Shown here: positions 23,620 to 32,622 of the stretch, piece after piece
Layout: each line of letters opens with the position of its first letter
How positions within the stretch are numbered: position 1 is the stretch's first letter
Assembly: GCA_902774115.1 (NCBI GenBank)
Contig: CACYHH010000002.1
Coordinates: forward strand, 372,001-436,000
Direction: 5' to 3'
DNA length: 64,000 nt
DNA from: an uncultured Spirochaetales bacterium
GTDB lineage: Bacteria; UBP6; UBA1177
Position numbers and translations under genes: made by a program
Notes under the pieces: generated by a model
Told to the model about the DNA's origin: nothing
The model's database searches: none
Seen by the model: the letters and a program-made list of their open reading frames with translations, nothing else

Positions 23620-26280
23620 ATGGAAATCGATAAAAAATACGACCACCTGTCAATCGAGAAAAAATGGTACACTTTCTGGGAAGAGAAGGGCTTTTTCAAG
23701 GCTGATCCCAGCAGCAAGAAGCCGCCTTACACGATAGTTCTCCCGCCGCCCAACGTCACGGGCGTCCTTCACATGGGACACGCCGTAATGGTCGTCGTTC
23801 AGGATGCGATGAGCAGATACAAACGGATGTCTGGTTACGACGTTCTCTGGCTTCCGGGCACTGACCACGCAGGTATCGCGACGCAGATGGTCGTAGAAAG
23901 GGCTCTCAACAAAGAAGGGATCTCGAGACACGACCTGGGACGCGAGAAATTCCTCGAAAGAGTCTGGAAATGGAAAAAGGAAAACGGCAGCACGATAACG
24001 CGCCAGCTCAGATGCCTGGGTGCATCGCTTGACTGGTCGAGAGAGCGTTTCACGATGGATGAAAACCTTTCCAAAGCAGTTCGCGAGGTCTTTGTTTCAC
24101 TTTACGAAGAAGGGCTCATCTACAAAAACACATACATCATCAACTGGTGTCCGCACTGCAGAACGGCACTTTCAGACCTTGAAGTCGACCACGAAAATGT
24201 CGAAGGTCACCTCTGGCACATCAAATACCCGATTTCCGGCAGCGATGAGTTCCTGACTATCGCAACAACCCGTCCCGAAACACTTCTCGGCGACAGCGCG
24301 GTAGCAGTCCATCCTGAAGACAAGCGTTATGCGCATCTCATCGGTAAAAAGGTGAAACTTCCGCTTACCGACAGAGAGATCCCGATAATCGGAGACGCGA
24401 TTTTAGTCGATATCGAATTCGGAACAGGTGCCGTAAAAGTTACTCCAGCGCATGATTTCAACGACTTCGAGACGGGAAAACGCCACAATCTTGAAGAGAT
24501 CAACGTCATCAACGAAAAAGGCGAGATCAACGAACTCGGCGGAAAATACGCCGGCATGACGACGACTGAAGCGAGAGAGGCGATAGTCGCAGACCTCGAC
24601 AAACTCGGTCTTCTTCTCAAAGTCGAAAAGCACATGCACGCTGTCGGCCACTGCCAGAGATGCAAAACCATAGTCGAACCGATACTTTCAGACCAGTGGT
24701 TCCTCAAAATGGAAGATTTGGCGAAACCGGCAATAGAGGCGGTCGAAACAGGCAAGATCGTCTTCCAGCCCGAAACCTGGAAAAAGACATATTTCGAATG
24801 GATGTACAACATCAAAGACTGGTGCATCAGCCGCCAGCTCTGGTGGGGACATCAGATCCCGGTATGGTACTGCGAGGAGTGCGGCGAGATGATAGTAAGC
24901 CGCGAAGATCCGGCGAAATGCCCGAAATGCGGCTCGACGAAGCTCAGACGCGATCCCGACGTCCTCGACACATGGTTCAGCTCTCAGCTCTGGCCCTTCT
25001 CGACTCTGGGATGGCCCGAAAAAACGCCGGAACTTGCAAAATATTACCCGACGACCCTCATGGAAACAGGCTTCGACATCATTTTCTTCTGGGTCGCGAG
25101 AATGATAATGATGGGATACAAGTTTATGGGCGAGAAACCTTTCGGAAAGGTATTCTTCCACGGTCTTGTCCGCGACAAATTCGGCCAGAAGATGTCAAAG
25201 AGCAAAGGAAACGTCATCGATCCGCTCGTTGTTACCGAAAAATACGGCGCGGACGCTCTCCGCTTCACCTTCGCGATGATGCCGCTCGCAGGCAGAGACG
25301 TAAAACTTTCTGACGAATGGTTCGAAGGCTACTGGGCTTTCATCAACAAGATATACAACGCGACGAGATTCTGCCTCATGCAGTTTGCTGACGGCGAGAA
25401 ACTCGATTTCAACCCGATAGAATACAAATCCGACGACTTCTCGTTTGCCGACAAGTGGATCCTTTCGAAGCTTGAGGATGTCACGAAGGAAGTCCGCAAA
25501 AACCTCGATGAAATGAGGCTCAACGACGCGGCGGGAGCGATCTATCACTTCTTCTGGCACGAGTTCTGCGACTGGTATATCGAACTCATCAAACCGACAT
25601 TCTTCGGCACTGACGAAAACGCGAAAACAGTCGGCAAAAAGGTCCTTCTCAAAGTCCTCGACGCAAGCTTCAAACTGCTTCACCCCTTCATGCCGCATGT
25701 CACCGAAGAGCTTTGGCAGAGTCTGCCTTTCAGCTTCGACGGACGCGAGGAATCGATAATGATAAGCCGCTTCCCCGAAGCCGGCGACTGCCCCGTTTTC
25801 GAGAAAGACGCGCAGACGATGGAAGAGATCATCGAGATCATCACCGTCATCAGAACGATCCGCGCCGAAAACAACATCAAACCCTCGGCGGAACTTCCGC
25901 TCAAACTTGCGCTTGTTGAGGGTCTCAGGAACGCGCTCAGCGAAAAACTTGAATACATAATCAAGCTCGCAAGAGTAAAAAATGTTGAATTTGTTGACAC
26001 TTTCACGCCCGACAAAGAAACCGCAAGCTCCCTCGTCAAAGGCGGAACGCTCTACATCCCGCTTGCAGGATTCATCGATTTCACCGACGAGATCAAGCGT
26101 CTTGAAAAGGAGATCGCGAAACTCCAGAAAGATTTCGACCTCTGCGACAGAAAACTCAACAACCCGAACTTCCTTTCAAAAGCGCAGCCCGAAGTAGTTG
26201 AGAAAGAAAAATCAAAACATACCGAACTTTCCGAAAATCTGGCACATCTCAAAGCGAGATTAGAGGAGATCAGCAAATAA
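23620..26280 (+). CDS. valS: Valyl-tRNA synthetase
   Basis: The 886-residue class I aminoacyl-tRNA synthetase charges tRNA-Val. The HIGH motif is HMGH at 51-54 (PPPNVTGVLHMGHAV) and KMSKS is in FGQKMSKSKGNVIDP near residue 525. The CP1 editing domain contains IATTRPETLLGDSAVAVHPED. The anticodon-binding domain and the C-terminal coiled-coil arm (EIKRLEKEIAKLQKDFDLCDRKLNNPNFLSKA) distinguish ValRS from IleRS. The ATG is one base after the upstream stop, with GGAG immediately before. A longer frame from 23524 runs inside the upstream gene and is rejected. Confidence 0.97.
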   Translation: MEIDKKYDHLSIEKKWYTFWEEKGFFKADPSSKKPPYTIVLPPPNVTGVLHMGHAVMVVVQDAMSRYKRMSGYDVLWLPGTDHAGIATQMVVERALNKEGISRHDLGREKFLERVWKWKKENGSTITRQLRCLGASLDWSRERFTMDENLSKAVREVFVSLYEEGLIYKNTYIINWCPHCRTALSDLEVDHENVEGHLWHIKYPISGSDEFLTIATTRPETLLGDSAVAVHPEDKRYAHLIGKKVKLPLTDREIPIIGDAILVDIEFGTGAVKVTPAHDFNDFETGKRHNLEEINVINEKGEINELGGKYAGMTTTEAREAIVADLDKLGLLLKVEKHMHAVGHCQRCKTIVEPILSDQWFLKMEDLAKPAIEAVETGKIVFQPETWKKTYFEWMYNIKDWCISRQLWWGHQIPVWYCEECGEMIVSREDPAKCPKCGSTKLRRDPDVLDTWFSSQLWPFSTLGWPEKTPELAKYYPTTLMETGFDIIFFWVARMIMMGYKFMGEKPFGKVFFHGLVRDKFGQKMSKSKGNVIDPLVVTEKYGADALRFTFAMMPLAGRDVKLSDEWFEGYWAFINKIYNATRFCLMQFADGEKLDFNPIEYKSDDFSFADKWILSKLEDVTKEVRKNLDEMRLNDAAGAIYHFFWHEFCDWYIELIKPTFFGTDENAKTVGKKVLLKVLDASFKLLHPFMPHVTEELWQSLPFSFDGREESIMISRFPEAGDCPVFEKDAQTMEEIIEIITVIRTIRAENNIKPSAELPLKLALVEGLRNALSEKLEYIIKLARVKNVEFVDTFTPDKETASSLVKGGTLYIPLAGFIDFTDEIKRLEKEIAKLQKDFDLCDRKLNNPNFLSKAQPEVVEKEKSKHTELSENLAHLKARLEEISK

Positions 26281-26293
26281 ATCCCTAAATACA

Positions 26294-26313
26294 AGCCGTG
26301 ACCTGACACGGCT
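26294..26313. terminator. Hairpin after valS
   Basis: AGCCGTG, loop ACCTGA, CACGGCT: a perfect 7-bp stem 13 bp after the valS stop, with only a weak T-rich tail. It lies between convergent valS and the CDF transporter. Confidence 0.5.
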
Positions 26314-26361
26314 CATTTCCCTCGCCACACTGGAGATGGAATCAAAGGGTGAGGTCAAAAC

Positions 26362-27510
26362 CTATTCTTCCGAAAAATCGGTATCCATGACGATCTGGAA
26401 CTGATAACCTGGAAATTCTTTGCTCACATCGTTCAGGATTTCCGTGTAGATCCTTCTTCTGTCGTCCGCTCCGAGGCTGACTACGACATCGAATCTCATG
26501 GTTTTTTCTTCTTTCACGAGATAGAAGCCGTGAAGCTGCAGCACATGCTCGCGGGAAAATACGATATCATGGATTTTGTTTCTGATTTCAATGGTTTCCG
26601 CATCGTGAGTGTTCACGGAATAGACTCCGATCGCGGTAAGGATCACGTTGTGTTTCGTGTAGACTGTGACCTGGATCTCGCGGATAAGCCTGTCGAGCAT
26701 ATCGGCGGAGTAGGTGTCGGGAACTTCAATGTGGATCGAGCCGTTCCACGAGTCGGGGCCGTAGTTGTTCAGCACGAGGTCATAAGCTCCGCTGACATCG
26801 GGAAAACTCAGGACGGTCTCTTTTATGCTGTGCGCAAGGTCGGGATCGTTTCTTTCGCCGAGCAGCCGCGAAACCGTATCTTTCAGCATTTCGATGCCCG
26901 ATTTTACGATCACGAGCGAGATCACCGCGCCGAGCCACGCTTCAAGCGAGATCCCGGCAAACAGAAAAACTGCCGCCGCGACAAGTGTCGAAGCCGAGAT
27001 CACGGAATCAAGCGTCGCGTCCTCGCCTGAGTTTACGAGAGAATCGGAATTTACCTTGAGTCCGACGCTTTTGACATAACGCCCGAGAACTATTTTCACC
27101 AGAACGGCGATACCGACGATCACAAGTGAAGTCGCTGTGTATTCCGGAGTTTCAGGAGTGATGATCTTTTTGACCGATTCAACAAGCGAAGTGACGCCGG
27201 CATAAAGCACGATCACGGAAATCACCATCGCGCTCAGATACTCGATCCTGCCGTAGCCGAAAGGGTGCTTTTTGTCGGGTTCGCGCCCCGCCAGCTTCGT
27301 TCCGATGATGGTAATGAGCGAACTTCCCGCATCCGAAATGTTGTTTACAGCGTCCAAAACGATCGCTATGGAGTTTGACATGAGACCGATCACCGCTTTG
27401 AAAGCTGCAAGAAAAATATTCGCGATGATTCCGATAATGCTTGTTCTGACGATTATTTTTTCCCGCGGTGTTCCGCCGTTTTCCGCGTTCGCGATTTTTT
27501 CTTTGTTCAT
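26362..27510 (-). CDS. Cation diffusion facilitator (CDF) family transporter
   Basis: This inner-membrane divalent metal/proton antiporter (382 residues) starts at 27510, where GGAG precedes the ATG; the frame extends further upstream to 27570. The N-terminal half has about six membrane segments (IIGIIANIFLAAFKAVIGLMSNSIAIVLDAVNNISDAGSSL, with the metal-site DAxxxxxD pattern; EYLSAMVISVIVLYAGVTSLVES). VNSGEDATLDSVISAS replaces the usual HxxxD-type second site. The C-terminal cytoplasmic domain (GAYDLVLNNYGPDSWNGSIHIEVPDTYS) is ferredoxin-like. Metal specificity cannot be read. Confidence 0.88.
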   Translation of the reverse strand: MNKEKIANAENGGTPREKIIVRTSIIGIIANIFLAAFKAVIGLMSNSIAIVLDAVNNISDAGSSLITIIGTKLAGREPDKKHPFGYGRIEYLSAMVISVIVLYAGVTSLVESVKKIITPETPEYTATSLVIVGIAVLVKIVLGRYVKSVGLKVNSDSLVNSGEDATLDSVISASTLVAAAVFLFAGISLEAWLGAVISLVIVKSGIEMLKDTVSRLLGERNDPDLAHSIKETVLSFPDVSGAYDLVLNNYGPDSWNGSIHIEVPDTYSADMLDRLIREIQVTVYTKHNVILTAIGVYSVNTHDAETIEIRNKIHDIVFSREHVLQLHGFYLVKEEKTMRFDVVVSLGADDRRRIYTEILNDVSKEFPGYQFQIVMDTDFSEE

Positions 27511-27601
27511 GTTATCTCCGTCCTCCTCAAAAAACAGGAAAAATAATAGAAAAAATCGATATTTTATCAAGTGGGGGAGGAAATTTTCCTTTTATATAAA
27601 C

Positions 27602-27624
27602 AGCATCGAACAGCCGTCGGATTT
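27602..27624. repeat. 23-bp direct repeat, copy 1
   Basis: Begins AGCATCGAACAGCC and ends GTCGGATTT. It is identical over 23 bp to 30253-30275 and lies just after the stop of the acyltransferase gene. The flanks of the two copies are unrelated. Confidence 0.85.
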
Positions 27625-27627
27625 ACG

Positions 27628-28647
27628 CTAAACTTTATCTTTGCATGTCACAATCTTATAGATTTTCAGCATCAGTTTTTCATATAACGCCGAAAATCTG
27701 TCTTTTCCGAAAATATAGACGATCAAAGCCGCAAAAACGGCACCGTCGATGAAAGTGAAATAGAGATTTTTATAAAAATCAAAACGGTAAATCAGAAGCG
27801 ATTTCAAGAAAAAGAACTGCATTATGTAGGGAATCATTGAATTTTTTCCGATTTTAGAAGCGAAGCATCTTTTCTGCGGAGTCAGAACAAGAAGTGAGGC
27901 AATGCAGAGGAACCCCCACGCAAGATTTATAAATCTATACAGCATCCCTTCATCCCAAGCCATTTTGAGAGCTTTGTAGCTGTAGGAATTCAGATACAAG
28001 CCGTAGTGCAGCTTCACTTCCGACACATAAATGAGAGCACCGGCCAGAACAAGAACCGATAAAACTGCATAAACCGGAAAAAATCTGCCGCTTTTTATTT
28101 TTTCCACAATTCCCTTTTCCTTGAATATGTTTCCAAGCACAAAAAACGGAAACAGAACCACCGTTCTTGAAACCGAAAGCGGATAGCCTATCGAGCTGAC
28201 CATACCGGCAACAAGCGCAAGAATCACGCTGATTACCAAAAGGAAGCGTATTTTATAAAGCAGCTGAAACGATATTCTCCAAAACGCGAGACTTAACAGA
28301 TACCACAGAATCCAATACGGAGCCAGATCCAAAGTTTTGCCTGAAAATTCATGGAAAACAACCCAGTGGAAAATCTCAAAAACCAACTGGAAAAAGAAAA
28401 GCGGAACTATTTGATTTAAAAGCACTTTTTCAAAGATTTTTCCGTCACCTTTCCGTGCGAAATACCCTGAAACAAAAACAAATCCCGGCATGTGGAACAA
28501 ATAGATGAACTGATACGCTATTCTTGTCGATTCGCTTGCATAGATGCTCTGAAAATTTTCGATGAAATGACCGTAAACGACAAGAAAAATCAAAAGACAT
28601 TTCAGATTGTCGAACAAGCAGTTTCGCTTTTCCATCGGGTTTTTCAT
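27628..28647 (-). CDS. Acyltransferase-3 family membrane protein
   Basis: The protein of about 339 residues has roughly ten membrane helices, of the type that O-acetylates sugars or polymers. The N-terminus RNCLFDNLKCLLIFLVVYGHF carries the conserved His of the family, followed by FHMPGFVFVSGYFARK. The start is uncertain: ATG 28647 has GGA nearby, TTG 28659 has AGG upstream and ATG 28635 is also possible. It lies between the two 23-bp repeats. The substrate is unknown. Confidence 0.8.
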   Translation of the reverse strand: MKNPMEKRNCLFDNLKCLLIFLVVYGHFIENFQSIYASESTRIAYQFIYLFHMPGFVFVSGYFARKGDGKIFEKVLLNQIVPLFFFQLVFEIFHWVVFHEFSGKTLDLAPYWILWYLLSLAFWRISFQLLYKIRFLLVISVILALVAGMVSSIGYPLSVSRTVVLFPFFVLGNIFKEKGIVEKIKSGRFFPVYAVLSVLVLAGALIYVSEVKLHYGLYLNSYSYKALKMAWDEGMLYRFINLAWGFLCIASLLVLTPQKRCFASKIGKNSMIPYIMQFFFLKSLLIYRFDFYKNLYFTFIDGAVFAALIVYIFGKDRFSALYEKLMLKIYKIVTCKDKV

Positions 28648-28688
28648 GAATTTTTCCAATATGCCTATTTTGACACCGTGTCAGGTTT

Positions 28689-29168
28689 TTAGAACTCGAA
28701 TGTCACTTCGTAATTATGTTCTTTGTAGGAAACTTTTACACCTTTGATTGCAGTGATTTCTTCTTCCGATTTGCCTTCATAAACCATCGGCATGACATGG
28801 CAGCATCCGGCACACATAGCACCCGCATTGGGATTTGTGTCGTATTGTTTGATGGAAACTTCGAGAATGTTGTCTTTTACTCCGCCTACTTCATAGCCGA
28901 ATTCCCAGTCATTGCCGCACGGAAATTCGCCGTACCACTCGAAATTGAGAACTTTTCCCTCTTTTTTGGTAACTTCAAGATAATCGCGGCAAGCAGGAGA
29001 TGCCTGAGTTTCCGGATAAATCTTGTCTTTCATTACAATTGCAGGTTGTTCTGCCGGTTCTTCATAAATACATTTCCCGACATCAACGGGATCAAAATCC
29101 GCACCGTTGCCGCAGCCCAAAATCATGAAAAACGCTGAAACCGCAACTAAAAAAAGTGATTTTTTCAT
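28689..29168 (-). CDS. Small lipoprotein of unknown function
   Basis: The 159-residue protein has a clear lipoprotein signal (VSAFFMILGC, Cys at 19). The mature part has further cysteines (GKCIYEEP, PACRDYLEV, EFPCGNDWEF, MCAGCCHVMP). The AGAMCAGCCHVMP patch could bind metal or form disulfides. GGAGG 5 nt before the ATG at 29168 fixes the start. No family is recognised. It lies 42 bp upstream of the acyltransferase on the same strand. Confidence 0.7.
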   Translation of the reverse strand: MKKSLFLVAVSAFFMILGCGNGADFDPVDVGKCIYEEPAEQPAIVMKDKIYPETQASPACRDYLEVTKKEGKVLNFEWYGEFPCGNDWEFGYEVGGVKDNILEVSIKQYDTNPNAGAMCAGCCHVMPMVYEGKSEEEITAIKGVKVSYKEHNYEVTFEF

Positions 29169-29320
29169 GGTATCCTCCAAAGTTAAAAAAAACCGAATAA
29201 TCATATATTTAGTTACACAAAGTGCCAATTTTTCTGACCAGGCACAGAAATTTTTTACATTGCTTTATTTAAATTTTTAATATTTTGCAAAAAATATTCT
29301 GATTTTTATTCAACTTAAAT

Positions 29321-29348
29321 TTGATATTTTTTATAGATATACTAAAAT
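29321..29348 (+). promoter_or_regulatory. Candidate promoter for the BRO-N gene
   Basis: TTGATA, a 16-nt spacer and TAAAAT, 27 nt before the ATG at 29376. Confidence 0.55.
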
Positions 29349-29375
29349 AAAGCGTTTTATTTGGAGGAGAAAAAC

Positions 29376-30245
29376 ATGGAAGAAGTAAAAAACACTAAAA
29401 TCAAGATTTTTCAAGAGCGACAGGTCCGCACAATCTGGGACAAAGAAAAAGAGGAATGGTATTTTTCAGTGGTTGATGTCATCGCAGTTTTGACTGATTC
29501 AGACAGACCGAGAAAATACTGGAATGACTTGAAAAACAAACTAATTGCTGAAGGAAGTGAGTTGTCCGAAAAAATCGGACAACTGAAAATGTTGTCATCA
29601 GACGGTAAATTTTACAAGACAGACTGCATGACAACGGAGCAGCTTTTCCGCCTGATTCAGTCAGTTCCGTCACCGAAAGCGGAACCTTTCAAACTTTGGA
29701 TGGCGCAGGTCGCAAGAGAAAGGCTTGACGAAATCAAAGATCCTGAAATTTCAATAAACCGCGCACTCTTCAACTACCGTCAGCTCGGATATTCCGAAAG
29801 CTGGATAAACCAGCGGCTGAAAAGTATGGAAATCAGAAAAGATCTGACCGACGAATGGAAAAAGCACGGATTGCAGGACGGAATCCAGTTCGCGACCCTG
29901 ACCGACATAATTTACAAGACATGGGCAGGCAAAACCGCCAAAGAATACAAGGAATTCAAAGGGTTGAAGAAAGAAAACCTGCGTGACAACATGACAAATC
30001 AGGAACTTGTTCTGAACATGCTTGCGGAGCTTTCGACAAAAGAAATTTCAGAATCAAGAGATCCCCAGAACTTTGCCGAACATGCCGATGTTGCAAGGCG
30101 CGGCGGAACAATCGCAAAGGAAGCACGTGAAAAGTTAGAAGCGGAAACCGGCAAAAAAATCGTTTCCCCTTCAAATGTGCTTGCTAACGATCATCTTATC
30201 AAAACAAAAGCCTCTGTTTTTGACGAAGACGAGGAATCGAAATAG
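29376..30245 (+). CDS. BRO-N domain protein (phage antirepressor-like)
   Basis: The 289-residue protein has a BRO-N domain at residues about 8-105: IKIFQERQVRTIWDKEKEEWYFSVVDVIAVLTDSDRPRKYWNDLKNKL, then LIQSVPSPKAEPFKLWMAQVARERLDEI. The C-terminal part (INRALFNYRQLGYSESWINQRLKSMEIRKDLTDEW and an Arg/Lys-rich tail) is shared by chromosomal BRO-like proteins of many anaerobes. The BRO-N fold binds DNA; the role is unknown. ATG 29376 follows GGAGGAG; a TTG at 29361 is rejected. The TAG stop is followed in the same frame by about 57 further open codons that begin at a 23-bp repeat. Confidence 0.85.
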   Translation: MEEVKNTKIKIFQERQVRTIWDKEKEEWYFSVVDVIAVLTDSDRPRKYWNDLKNKLIAEGSELSEKIGQLKMLSSDGKFYKTDCMTTEQLFRLIQSVPSPKAEPFKLWMAQVARERLDEIKDPEISINRALFNYRQLGYSESWINQRLKSMEIRKDLTDEWKKHGLQDGIQFATLTDIIYKTWAGKTAKEYKEFKGLKKENLRDNMTNQELVLNMLAELSTKEISESRDPQNFAEHADVARRGGTIAKEAREKLEAETGKKIVSPSNVLANDHLIKTKASVFDEDEESK

Positions 30246-30416
30246 CCTGAAAAGCATCGAACAGCCGTCGGATTTGCCAGGCAAAAAATTGACACATTAT
30301 CATTCATCGTCCGAGCAACATATTCCGACGGTGCATATCACAATTTTCCGGCTTCGCAGATCATCGCTGACGGTGTCCGCCTGATCGAAGCCGAAGGACA
30401 AATTCAATAAAGCGTA
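30246..30416 (+). pseudogene. Orphan C-terminal coding fragment in frame with the BRO-N stop
   Basis: After the TAG at 30243-30245 the same frame continues without a stop for about 55 codons to TAA near 30411. It reads RQKIDTLSFIVRATYSDGAY and then HNFPASQIIADGVRLIEAEG, which looks like genuine protein sequence but matches no family I know. There is no start codon or Shine-Dalgarno. Either it is the 3' end of another gene joined here by recombination at the 23-bp repeat, or it is the original C-terminus of the BRO-N gene after a nonsense mutation. Confidence 0.4.
30253..30275. repeat. 23-bp direct repeat, copy 2
   Basis: Identical to 27602-27624 over 23 bp and in the same orientation. It starts 7 nt after the BRO-N stop codon. 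Confidence 0.85.
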
Positions 30417-30519
30417 ATGCAATACTCAACTGTCAGGTACAAAATATATCCTGAAAATCTTGCCTTTATTCAAAAATCTTTAAAAATTATCCGTTTTGAT
30501 TTTGTGATCGGAGATAAAA

Positions 30520-32496
30520 ATGAAAAAAATCGCATCCTTTTTGCTGTTTTTGCTTCCGTTTTTTCTGTTCGCGGAAAACCTTTACTACTATTCGAACGGT
30601 AAAAAAATTCAGCTTGCCGAAACTTCAGGCTACACTTTTATTGATGCCAGAGTGACGAAAAACGCTGCTTTGCCGAAAGGGCTCAACTTTAAGCTGAAAC
30701 ACGAAAATATCTATCTTTTCGATAAGTTAAGCTCGAAAAACATTAAAGAACTTAAAAAAAGCGGCATGATCCTTCCAGCCTACAAAAGAAACGGCACTGA
30801 AAAGGTCTATGCGAGCGGCAGGATCTTTGTAAAACTTCCGAAAACGGACGAAAAATCAGCCGGAAAATGGTGTGAATCAAACGGTTTGCGCCTCATTAAA
30901 AAATTCAAATACGCGACCGACTGGTATCTTGCCGAAACGACTGAAAATCCGATAAAAAAATCGGTCGAACTTGTTGAAAAAAAGATTGCGGAACAGGCGG
31001 AACCGAGCTTTTTCATGACTTTTGAACCGATGACTTACATCCCGAACGATACGCTTTTTCCCAAACAGTGGCACCTTTACAACGCTGGTACGGATACGAC
31101 TCTTTCGGGTTCTGACAGCTCGTATGTCGCCGAAGCGTGGGATGTCCTGCGCCAGATCAAAGGCGAGCTCGGCGGATCGGATGTAAAAATTGCGATAGTT
31201 GATGACGGTTTTGACCTTGATCACGAAGATCTGCAGGGGCGTTTTCTGCCTGGACACGATTTTGTTGACAATGACGACAATCCATCTCCCGGAAAGCATG
31301 GAACGCAGCTTGACCAGCACGGAACTTCGGTTGCCGGAGTTGCAGCAGGTACTGCCGACAACGGAATAGGTATCGCCGGTGCCTGCCCTAACTGCCAGAT
31401 TATTCCGATAAGAATGGGGACAACTACAGCTGATGAAATAGGTATCGAAGCTTTTGAATGGGCGTTTGACGCAGGAGCCGACATCATTTCGAACAGCTGG
31501 GGACCTTCCGACAGCAACGCGGACATGAACCAGCCTTTGAAAGATCTTGTCGCGAACATTACGACGACCGGCAGAAACGGCTTGGGGACGATCATTCTTT
31601 TTGCATCAGGCAACAGCAGTTTAAGTGTCAGTGACAACGTTTTTGTAGGCAATCCGAATGTTTTCACGATAGGTGCTACCAATGCTGCCGGAATCAAAGC
31701 CTCTTATTCCAACTTCGGTCCTGCAGTTGATTTTGTGGCTTCAAGCTGTGACACTGAAGGTGAGGGATGGCAGGGAGGTAATACGATTGACGGTATCTGG
31801 ACGACCGATAACATGGGCGCTTCAGGTTATAATCTCGGCGGTAACGAAAACGACGGAGATTCCGCAGGCAACTACACGAACGGTTTCGGCGGAACATCCT
31901 CGGCATGCCCGCTTGTAGCAGGCATCACAGGGCTTGTAATGTTTGCAAATCCGGCTCTCACGAAAGACCAGATATACAATATTTTCAAAGATACTTCAGA
32001 TAAAGTTGGCGGCGAACAGTATGATGCGAACGGTTTCAATCAGAATTACGGCTACGGCAGAATAAATGCATGCAAAGCTGTCAAAAAGGCTTTGGAGATG
32101 ACGGGAACGGATGTTTCAGGCGTTGAATGCGGCGGAGACATCAACCAGTCAGATACGGTCACTCCCGATCCGGGTGATACCGATACCGCAGACACTGACG
32201 TTCCGGTCAATCCGACTGATAGCGGAGATACTTCCCCTGTATCGCTTTGCGGAAACGGCAGTATTGATGCAAACGAAATATGCGACGGTAACACGATACC
32301 ATGCGCTGATCTTGCCGGAGCTCCCAAAAACGGAGAGGCAAAATGTACTTCAGACTGCATGGGCTGGGACAAATCGTCCTGCTATAACGACGGCGAGGAG
32401 CCGCAGGCTGACAATCAGGATGGTGCGGCTGACGGCAACGGCGAAACCACTCTGGCAGAGGAAGATGACGGTGGTTGCGCACTCGTAATACTCTAA
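30520..32496 (+). CDS. Secreted subtilisin-like (S8) serine protease with Cys-rich C-terminus
   Basis: The 658-residue protein has a signal peptide (SFLLFLLPFFLFAENL), an N-terminal propeptide-like region to about 190 and a catalytic S8 domain: Asp228 (IAIVDDGFDLDHEDL), His267 (LDQHGTSVAGVAAGT) and Ser460 (GFGGTSSACPLVAGITGLV), with the oxyanion region LFASGNSS. After an Asp/Pro/Thr linker (PDPGDTDTADTD) comes CGNGSIDANEICDG, an eukaryote-like Cys module also seen in myxobacterial surface proteins, then an acidic stretch. The protein ends in GGCALVIL, a lone Cys with a short hydrophobic tail. It has its own terminator. Confidence 0.9.
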   Translation: MKKIASFLLFLLPFFLFAENLYYYSNGKKIQLAETSGYTFIDARVTKNAALPKGLNFKLKHENIYLFDKLSSKNIKELKKSGMILPAYKRNGTEKVYASGRIFVKLPKTDEKSAGKWCESNGLRLIKKFKYATDWYLAETTENPIKKSVELVEKKIAEQAEPSFFMTFEPMTYIPNDTLFPKQWHLYNAGTDTTLSGSDSSYVAEAWDVLRQIKGELGGSDVKIAIVDDGFDLDHEDLQGRFLPGHDFVDNDDNPSPGKHGTQLDQHGTSVAGVAAGTADNGIGIAGACPNCQIIPIRMGTTTADEIGIEAFEWAFDAGADIISNSWGPSDSNADMNQPLKDLVANITTTGRNGLGTIILFASGNSSLSVSDNVFVGNPNVFTIGATNAAGIKASYSNFGPAVDFVASSCDTEGEGWQGGNTIDGIWTTDNMGASGYNLGGNENDGDSAGNYTNGFGGTSSACPLVAGITGLVMFANPALTKDQIYNIFKDTSDKVGGEQYDANGFNQNYGYGRINACKAVKKALEMTGTDVSGVECGGDINQSDTVTPDPGDTDTADTDVPVNPTDSGDTSPVSLCGNGSIDANEICDGNTIPCADLAGAPKNGEAKCTSDCMGWDKSSCYNDGEEPQADNQDGAADGNGETTLAEEDDGGCALVIL

Positions 32497-32520
32497 TTGT
32501 CAATCACTTTTTGATTTTTC

Positions 32521-32543
32521 AGGGCGCTTCGGCGCCCTTTTTG
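32521..32543 (+). terminator. Rho-independent terminator after the S8 protease
   Basis: AGGGCGC, loop TTCG, GCGCCCT, then a T-run. Perfect 7-bp stem. Confidence 0.9.
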
Positions 32544-32549
32544 ATTTAT

Positions 32550-32605
32550 GTCATTCTGAACGTAGTGAAGAATCTAAGAGATATTTCGCTGGCGCTCAAT
32601 ATGAC
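32550..32605. repeat. REP-like imperfect palindrome
   Basis: Starts GTCATTCTGAACG and ends CTCAATATGAC, imperfectly complementary, with GTGAAGAATCT next to the first arm. This resembles the TCATTCTGAGCG...GAAGAATCT short dispersed palindromes seen in many unrelated bacterial genomes. Only one copy is in the window. Confidence 0.55.
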
Positions 32606-32622
32606 GAATTTGTGGCGTTCTG

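Noticed and set aside
27602-30275. Complete integrative element between the 23-bp repeats
   Set aside because: No integrase, transposase or tRNA gene is present, and the internal genes are not a recognisable element; kept only as a repeat-based observation.
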